Under the pieces are notes generated by a model. It saw only the letters and a list, made by a program, of their open reading frames with translations, had not been told where the DNA came from and ran no database searches. The position numbers and the translations under genes were made by a program. DNA of 5,851 nt from Oscillospiraceae bacterium (GTDB lineage: Bacteria > Bacillota > Clostridia > Oscillospirales > Ruminococcaceae), in assembly GCA_031271475.1 (NCBI GenBank), contig JAISVP010000093.1, positions 1 to 5,851 on the forward strand, given 5' to 3'. The stretch's first letter is position 1; every line of letters begins with the position of its first letter. Below are positions 1-4,079 of the stretch, in pieces.

Positions 1-716
1 TTAGAGGAATGGGCGTGGCGTTTTACTTTCTGTGGTGGAAGCCGGAAAGTGATAAAATGAAGGAAAACAGTGCGAAACTTGAGGCAAAAGAGCTTGAGTG
101 GAGTGATGTGCAAACCAAGGTTGCGCGTAAGGAACCTCTTAAAATCGAAATCAGCGAGGAATATGCTCAGTCAAATTCACTCGCAGACAGATTCATTACA
201 GACTTGAAAAAATGGACTACGGCTGAAACACCGTTTGGCTATTCGTATCCTCAGTCGAGGTACATAGACGAGTATATTCAGCGGCCTCTGGACGAGTGTG
301 TAATGAAAGTTACTAACCTTGCGGTTACGGAACCAAACGTATCGCCGGTGGCATATACTGTGGTATCACCAGTGTTTTTGCTTTATCCGCTGTTTGAGGC
401 GGCTGATATTAATGGGGACTTTGCCAAAGATGTCGCCCAAAGACTGCATGTTACGGAAGTCCTTTCTGACCGCAGTCCCGAACAGATGGTGAAAAACACC
501 GCCACAATTTCTTTTGTGGCTACTAAAGAGAGCATTTTGAGCTTTATTGAAAAGATAAGGCTTATTGATCAGACAGTTAGGGTTGACAATTTGAGTATTG
601 CGGATTATACGTTCGGTGCGGATCTTGAGGCAGGTAACCCGATGATAGGGCATTCGACCGGATCAATATCAATTTCTTTCTATTCTACACAGCGGCTTGA
701 ACCGCCGGTATATTAA
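1..716 (+). CDS. PilO-like type IV pilus alignment-complex protein (5' partial)
   Basis: This is the 3' part of a gene whose frame is open to the left edge (first full codon at position 3). The first ATG, at 9, has no usable ribosome binding site: the only purine run, AGAGGA, touches it. That ATG also falls inside what looks like the end of a membrane helix (GVAFYFLWWKP), so the true start is probably upstream. Numbering from that Met, about 17-45 is a charged, helix-forming stretch likely to be a coiled coil, and 160-235 has the pattern of the PilO C-terminal ferredoxin-like domain: a strand (ATISFVA), a helix (ILSFIEKIRLID), then VRVDNLSI and a last strand (SISISFYS). PilO proteins pair with PilN in the inner membrane and connect the PilM/PilN platform to pilus assembly. 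Three pilin-like genes follow, which supports the call. A GspM-like or PilN-like protein is the main alternative, because the family call rests on overall architecture rather than a unique motif. Confidence 0.7.
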   Translation, partial: RGMGVAFYFLWWKPESDKMKENSAKLEAKELEWSDVQTKVARKEPLKIEISEEYAQSNSLADRFITDLKKWTTAETPFGYSYPQSRYIDEYIQRPLDECVMKVTNLAVTEPNVSPVAYTVVSPVFLLYPLFEAADINGDFAKDVAQRLHVTEVLSDRSPEQMVKNTATISFVATKESILSFIEKIRLIDQTVRVDNLSIADYTFGADLEAGNPMIGHSTGSISISFYSTQRLEPPVY

Positions 717-760
717 ACTGTCTGCAAATTTGATAAAAAGGAAAAGTTACAGTTCCATAT

Positions 761-787
761 AGCGGATGCCGTGTCACGGTATCCGCT
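761..787 (+). promoter_or_regulatory. intergenic stem-loop upstream of the giant pilin gene
   Basis: Left arm AGCGGATGCCG (761-771) pairs with CGGTATCCGCT (777-787) over 11 bp with one G-T wobble and a 5-base loop TGTCA. The sequence after it is GTGCGGGCGG, not a T-run, so it does not look like an intrinsic terminator on this strand. It ends 16 bases before the ribosome binding site. Plausible roles are mRNA processing, stabilisation of the downstream message, or an operator for a dimeric regulator. The pairing is visible in the sequence; the role is inference. Confidence 0.6.
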
Positions 788-803
788 GTGCGGGCGGTAG
801 AGC

Positions 804-810
804 GAGGAGG
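804..810 (+). promoter_or_regulatory. ribosome binding site that fixes the start of the giant pilin gene
   Basis: GAGGAGG lies 7 bases before ATG 818. An in-frame GTG at 788 would add ten residues, but it has no such site and lies against the stem-loop, so 818 is preferred. Confidence 0.85.
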
Positions 811-817
811 CAAAGCT

Positions 818-3448
818 ATGAAGAGAAGGCAAAAACTTAAGGGGACAATACTGTTTACCACAGTGTCTGTGCTGTTGGTTATAACGGTACTTGTACTGGC
901 GACGCTTGCATTGTCCGCAGCGGCAAACAAGCGCGCGAATAATAACTATTTCAAAGATCAGTCGCTTTATACGGCTCGTTCTGTTGCCAATGCTGTAACA
1001 AGTTTCTTGGCTGACGGTGCCAGAGTAACGGAATCGGCGGCTATAAGAGGAAGAATTTCCGCACCTGCTTTGGCCAATGATATTAATTCACCGGAAGCTC
1101 ATGTAGAGGCTGCGAACAATGTAAACAGTGCCGGCAGGGTTGAGCTTGATGTTGATTTCGGAAACAGTGTCGGACTTGCGGGAATCGGTGAGGTTTGGGA
1201 TAACAGTATCTCGGTCGAACTGGTCGGGTATGACTTGCCGGGTTCGGATTGGTTTGTAAACGGTACCGGTAAGGGCGTTGTAAAACTCACGGTAGTAACG
1301 GAGTATCAAGGTCAGGTCAGTACCTATGACACATTTATGCTTTTAGCGACTTTGCCCGGCGGGGTTCCGCCAGGGTTTATTGTGCTTGATGCGTATGGCA
1401 TGGCTGCAAATAATATTGCGGTTTACGGCCCGGCTGCTGTATTGCAGGATTCCGGGCAACAGCTGTACCGTATGGACAATACGGGCGCCGGAATACAGGA
1501 AGGTGTTTTTGGTGTTGATGTAGATTTTAACACTGCGGGTCAGTCCAGCTATTTTGTCGAGCCCAAAAAGGGTATTACATTTGAAAAAAGTGTGAACTTT
1601 ACCACGTCAACAGGCGGTTTGAATTTTCCGTCGACAATGGGAGACGGTCCCAATAAAAACTACGGATACAATGAAATTCCTTACATTTATGTAGGGAAGT
1701 TGGCATATGCCCGGGGAGGCGGGGCAGATTTTAATTTCGGCGGTAACGCAAACAGGACAAAAGATAATCCTATTACACTCTATACGGGTACGTTTAACTT
1801 GCATAATGTCCGTATTCGCGGAGATCTTTACGGTTTTGACTACGCTGGCGGAACGGATCCGTCCAACGGCGACAGCACAACTTATACCATAGGTGAGGGT
1901 ACTGACGGCGCAGTGACCGGAACAATAGGTGAAAATTTAATTTCAAACAGCCGGGAAGGCTGGGATGTTTTAAAGTGGACAGAGGATTTAGTTACGGGGG
2001 AAGACAATGCTCCGTTGATTTCTGGCGGCAATATCTATACCAACGGTAATCTTACTTTGGAACCCAGAACCTCCCGAATAGGAGGCGGTATTTACTGCCG
2101 CGGTGACCTTAATATAAATACTGCCCAAAATAACGGAAACACGGTAATAACCGGAGACATATACTGTGCGGGTGATTTTTCCTTGACAGTCGGGATGGGC
2201 AGTGTGCAAATCGACGGCACGGTTTATGCGGATGATCCGCAAGGTCTTGCGGCTGCTAATAACGGGGCAGGTGTTCCGGCAGATAAGATCAAGCCGTTTA
2301 CCGAATTCCCGGATGAAGTCAGAGCGCGCTTGGAGTTAAGACCGGGGACGTATTCCGGCTATAATTCAGAAACCGGGAAGGTGTCTCTGGAGCCCGGTGT
2401 GAGCGTTACGGGGAATCAGCACTATAAAAATGACCCGGCATACCTTACTTTCGTAAGAAGAGCCGAAGATACGAAGAGTCAGTTTTTGCCCGGAGGGAAA
2501 CCTAATTCTACGATTTATAAATCACAGCCCGAAGATACGTCCTGTTATGATGACGAGAACATTTATACGGGCGGCGGTGACGGCGGACGTCCGTTGCCTG
2601 ACGGGAATGTAATAACTAAGAGCAGCACCTTTGTTGCCGGCAGACAAAACAGCAAATGGGAAAATATTACCATAAGACCGCAGCCGAATCAGGATATTTG
2701 GATTGCTCTTATTGGGTTTCAATCGACAGATGCTTCTAACAATTTTTTAGTTACAATAGATAACACAGACTGTACGGAAGAAGATCCGAAAGGTGCGATA
2801 GTCAACGGAGAAAGAACTAAAAGACTGAATGCAAATGTTAATTTCTTTGTTCCGGCAAGAGGTGACTCGCTTGCAATAGAAGCGGCCGAAAAGGCGGGCA
2901 GGGATGAGACGGCAGTTGACGGAAACTTTTCCGCAGGCAACTGTCAGATTCTCATGCAGATATACAAAGATGCCGGTACCAAAAATATTTCTTTGTATAT
3001 GGACTACGACCCGGATGATGACGGAAACAGACTGAACAGAGATTTGGAATACAGACCGAATGTGTTTTTCTATATGGCTGGGATCGGAGATCCCAATGTT
3101 GAAGGTTCAAATCCGCGTTTTTCAATAGGCAATCAATTTGGATTTACCGGTTATTTGTTTGCACCGTATGCTACTGTTACTTTAAGGGAGTCTGATCAGG
3201 GATCCAATTTAGGCGGAATTCAATATTATGCGGATTCTCATCTGGGAACTCCTGACACGCCGGGAACCTTGCAAAATGAAGGTAAGGGAAATAGGGTGCT
3301 CGTTGTAGGATGCGTGGTTGTTGACAGTGTAGTAGGTATTGTGAACGTGTCCGAAATCTATATCGTTTCCCCGTGGGGACGTGACGGCGACGGCGGCGAA
3401 GACGGCGAATGGACGCCTATTAGCAACTCGTACGATTTCGGTTCGTAA
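818..3448 (+). CDS. giant PilX/GspK-like minor pilin, putative pilus-tip protein (876 aa)
   Basis: The N-terminus MKRRQKLKG is a short basic leader ending in Gly9, followed by a long hydrophobic helix (about 10-35), as in prepilins. Position +5 after the predicted cleavage is Thr14 instead of the usual Glu, a feature shared with GspK and PilX-type minor pilins. After the helix, DQSLYTARSVANAV resembles the start of PilX/GspK heads. Residues to about 179 look like a pilin head. From about 186 the chain is beta-rich and Gly/Asn-rich, with rung-like repeats of the form G-x-I-Y-x-x-G-D/N-L at about 402-473. A Ca-loop-like DxDxDG motif lies at 731-742. The C-terminal part (about 768-815) includes FTGYLFAPYATVTL, reminiscent of the last domain of other long PilX-like Gram-positive pilins. 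The protein ends in a Gly/Asp-rich stretch with WGRDGDGGEDGEW. Processing by prepilin peptidase and display at the pilus tip are inferred. At 876 aa it is several times a normal pilin. An alternative is a membrane-anchored surface protein not built into a pilus. Confidence 0.75.
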   Translation: MKRRQKLKGTILFTTVSVLLVITVLVLATLALSAAANKRANNNYFKDQSLYTARSVANAVTSFLADGARVTESAAIRGRISAPALANDINSPEAHVEAANNVNSAGRVELDVDFGNSVGLAGIGEVWDNSISVELVGYDLPGSDWFVNGTGKGVVKLTVVTEYQGQVSTYDTFMLLATLPGGVPPGFIVLDAYGMAANNIAVYGPAAVLQDSGQQLYRMDNTGAGIQEGVFGVDVDFNTAGQSSYFVEPKKGITFEKSVNFTTSTGGLNFPSTMGDGPNKNYGYNEIPYIYVGKLAYARGGGADFNFGGNANRTKDNPITLYTGTFNLHNVRIRGDLYGFDYAGGTDPSNGDSTTYTIGEGTDGAVTGTIGENLISNSREGWDVLKWTEDLVTGEDNAPLISGGNIYTNGNLTLEPRTSRIGGGIYCRGDLNINTAQNNGNTVITGDIYCAGDFSLTVGMGSVQIDGTVYADDPQGLAAANNGAGVPADKIKPFTEFPDEVRARLELRPGTYSGYNSETGKVSLEPGVSVTGNQHYKNDPAYLTFVRRAEDTKSQFLPGGKPNSTIYKSQPEDTSCYDDENIYTGGGDGGRPLPDGNVITKSSTFVAGRQNSKWENITIRPQPNQDIWIALIGFQSTDASNNFLVTIDNTDCTEEDPKGAIVNGERTKRLNANVNFFVPARGDSLAIEAAEKAGRDETAVDGNFSAGNCQILMQIYKDAGTKNISLYMDYDPDDDGNRLNRDLEYRPNVFFYMAGIGDPNVEGSNPRFSIGNQFGFTGYLFAPYATVTLRESDQGSNLGGIQYYADSHLGTPDTPGTLQNEGKGNRVLVVGCVVVDSVVGIVNVSEIYIVSPWGRDGDGGEDGEWTPISNSYDFGS
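2021..2236 (+). repeat. beta-helix-like rung repeats inside the giant PilX-like pilin
   Basis: Residues 402-473 contain successive similar units: GGNIYTNGNLTL, GGGIYCRGDLNI, TGDIYCAGDFSL and DGTVYADD. The shared pattern is G-x-I/V-Y-x-x-G-D/N-L/F-x-L/I, typical of stacked right-handed beta-helix or bactofilin-like rungs. An earlier possible rung is VRIRGDLYGF. The units are degenerate at the DNA level, so this is protein-level repetition. It probably makes a rigid, elongated stalk or binding surface; that is inference. Confidence 0.55.
3002..3049 (+). other. Ca-binding-loop-like motif in the giant PilX-like pilin
   Basis: Residues 729-744 read DYDPDDDGNRLNRDLE. Asp731, Asp733, Asp735, Gly736 and Asp742 match the DxDxDGxxxxxD spacing of EF-hand, dockerin and thrombospondin type 3 loops. 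Ca-binding is known in some type IV pilus tip proteins such as PilY1. A single isolated loop could also occur by chance in an Asp-rich surface protein. Confidence 0.4.
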
Positions 3449-3460
3449 ACAGCAATAAAT

Positions 3461-3483
3461 CGCAGGACGCACAGTCCGTTGCG
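3461..3483 (+). promoter_or_regulatory. stem-loop just upstream of the small prepilin gene
   Basis: CGCA-GGAC (3461-3468) pairs with GTCC (3474-3477) and, after a 2-base bulge, TGCG (3480-3483). The loop is GCACA. It ends 4 bases before the ribosome binding site of the next gene and has no T-run directly after it, though five T's occur at 3496-3500 after the ribosome binding site. It is weaker than the stem-loop at 761-787 but holds the same position relative to its gene. Confidence 0.35.
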
Positions 3484-3487
3484 GAAT

Positions 3488-3494
3488 GAGGGTG
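3488..3494 (+). promoter_or_regulatory. ribosome binding site that fixes the start of the small prepilin gene
   Basis: GAGGGTG sits 6 bases before ATG 3501. The in-frame ATG at 3486 overlaps this site and has no site of its own. Starting at 3501 also gives a normal short prepilin leader (MNKKLKG). Confidence 0.75.
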
Positions 3495-3500
3495 ATTTTT

Positions 3501-4061
3501 ATGAATAAGAAACTGAAAGGCATGACTTTAATAGAGGTTGTAATCGCACTGTTGATTTTCGCAATTATGGCTGCGACACTGTTTATTGCCTGTATATTTG
3601 TGACAAATATGAATGACCGTACAAAGGGCATGGGCAGAAAAATCAATGATCAGGCTCCGGCTGCCGAAAATAAGGACAGAAACCGGGTCGAAGTGTGGAT
3701 TGAAACCGATGCGAACGGAGATCCTATAATGGTAGATGTCCTTGATGGGGACGGCAATGCGATAGAAGATCCGAATAATCCCGGGAATAATATTACCAGA
3801 CCGGACTATTTGGCTACGGATGACAACGGTCAGCAGATACATGTTGACAATGCGGAAGACGCTGTGGCTATTACATCTGCGGCTTCAATCAAGGTCGGCG
3901 GCGCAAATCTTCCGATTGACATTTTTGCTGTGGAAACGAAAGACTTTGACGAGCAGCCCGGGAAGTTCCGTTATTTTGAGACAGGGAAGTATGAAACTCA
4001 GCCGCCTTCCGGCGGCGGTGAGCAGCCGCCCGCAGACCCGGATCCCGATGCGGGGAACTAA
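3501..4061 (+). CDS. type IV prepilin-like protein (minor pilin, 186 aa)
   Basis: The leader MNKKLKG is followed by MTLIEVVIALLIFAIMAATL: a canonical class III signal with cleavage after Gly7 and Glu at +5 (Glu12), then a single membrane helix to about residue 33. Prepilin peptidase would cut it and N-methylate the new end; this is family knowledge. The head is short and strongly acidic, rich in Asp, Asn and Gly (for example ETDANGD and LDGDGNAIED), and could bind divalent metal. The C-terminus is a Pro/Gly-rich tail (PPSGGGEQPPADPDPDAGN) that looks unstructured. It lies between two giant pilins, 52 bases after one and 18 before the other, so co-translation and joint assembly are likely. Its size and place suggest a PilV/GspI-type minor pilin. 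A major pilin is less likely because the head shows none of the usual disulfide cysteines; the only Cys is in the helix. Confidence 0.85.
   Translation: MNKKLKGMTLIEVVIALLIFAIMAATLFIACIFVTNMNDRTKGMGRKINDQAPAAENKDRNRVEVWIETDANGDPIMVDVLDGDGNAIEDPNNPGNNITRPDYLATDDNGQQIHVDNAEDAVAITSAASIKVGGANLPIDIFAVETKDFDEQPGKFRYFETGKYETQPPSGGGEQPPADPDPDAGN
4001..4030 (+). other. two competing GC-rich hairpins in the 3' end of the small prepilin gene
   Basis: GGCGGC at 4011-4016 can pair either with GCCGCC at 4001-4006 (loop TTCC) or with GCCGCC at 4025-4030 (loop of 8 bases). The stretch encodes the Pro/Gly-rich tail, so codon composition alone can create it. Confidence 0.35.
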
Positions 4062-4063
4062 GT

Positions 4064-4071
4064 AAGGAGGG
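4064..4071 (+). promoter_or_regulatory. strong ribosome binding site of the giant multi-domain prepilin gene
   Basis: AAGGAGGG with an 8-base gap to ATG 4080 is close to a perfect match to the anti-Shine-Dalgarno sequence. It supports a real start for the open frame that leaves the window on the right. Confidence 0.9.
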
Positions 4072-4079
4072 TATATAAA

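Larger units (their letters stand above)
717..817 (+). other. intergenic region between the PilO-like gene and the giant pilin gene
   Basis: This 101-base gap carries a strong stem-loop (761-787) and a ribosome binding site (804-810). No sigma70-type promoter with acceptable spacing was found. No T-run follows the stem, so transcription probably reads through. Confidence 0.6.

Noticed and set aside
697..737. Possible promoter with TTGAAC (697-702) and TATTAA or GATAAA downstream
   Set aside because: The spacers would be about 8 or 29 bases instead of about 17, so no plausible sigma70-type promoter is formed.
788..817. GTG at 788 as the start of the giant PilX-like pilin
   Set aside because: It has no ribosome binding site at proper distance and directly abuts a stem-loop, while ATG 818 has GAGGAGG 7 bases upstream and gives a normal short leader.
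685..930. Minus-strand open frame of 81 codons across the gap at 717-817
   Set aside because: It covers the plus-strand stem-loop, ribosome binding site and prepilin leader, and its low-complexity Ser/Thr/Val-rich product looks like an antisense shadow.
2096..2110. RGD tripeptide (IYCRGDLNI) in the giant PilX-like pilin as an integrin-binding motif
   Set aside because: Arg-Gly-Asp falls exactly on the G-D/N position of a repeated beta-helix-like rung, so its occurrence is explained by the repeat pattern.
3209..3646. Minus-strand open frame of 145 codons across the end of the giant pilin and the start of the small prepilin
   Set aside because: It lies opposite two well-supported plus-strand genes, its product shows no recognisable domain, and the plus-strand frames explain the region fully.
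3820..4065. Plus-strand open frame of 81 codons overlapping the end of the small prepilin gene in another frame
   Set aside because: It is inside a supported gene and lacks a ribosome binding site; its Arg/Leu/Ser-rich product is typical of a shadow frame.
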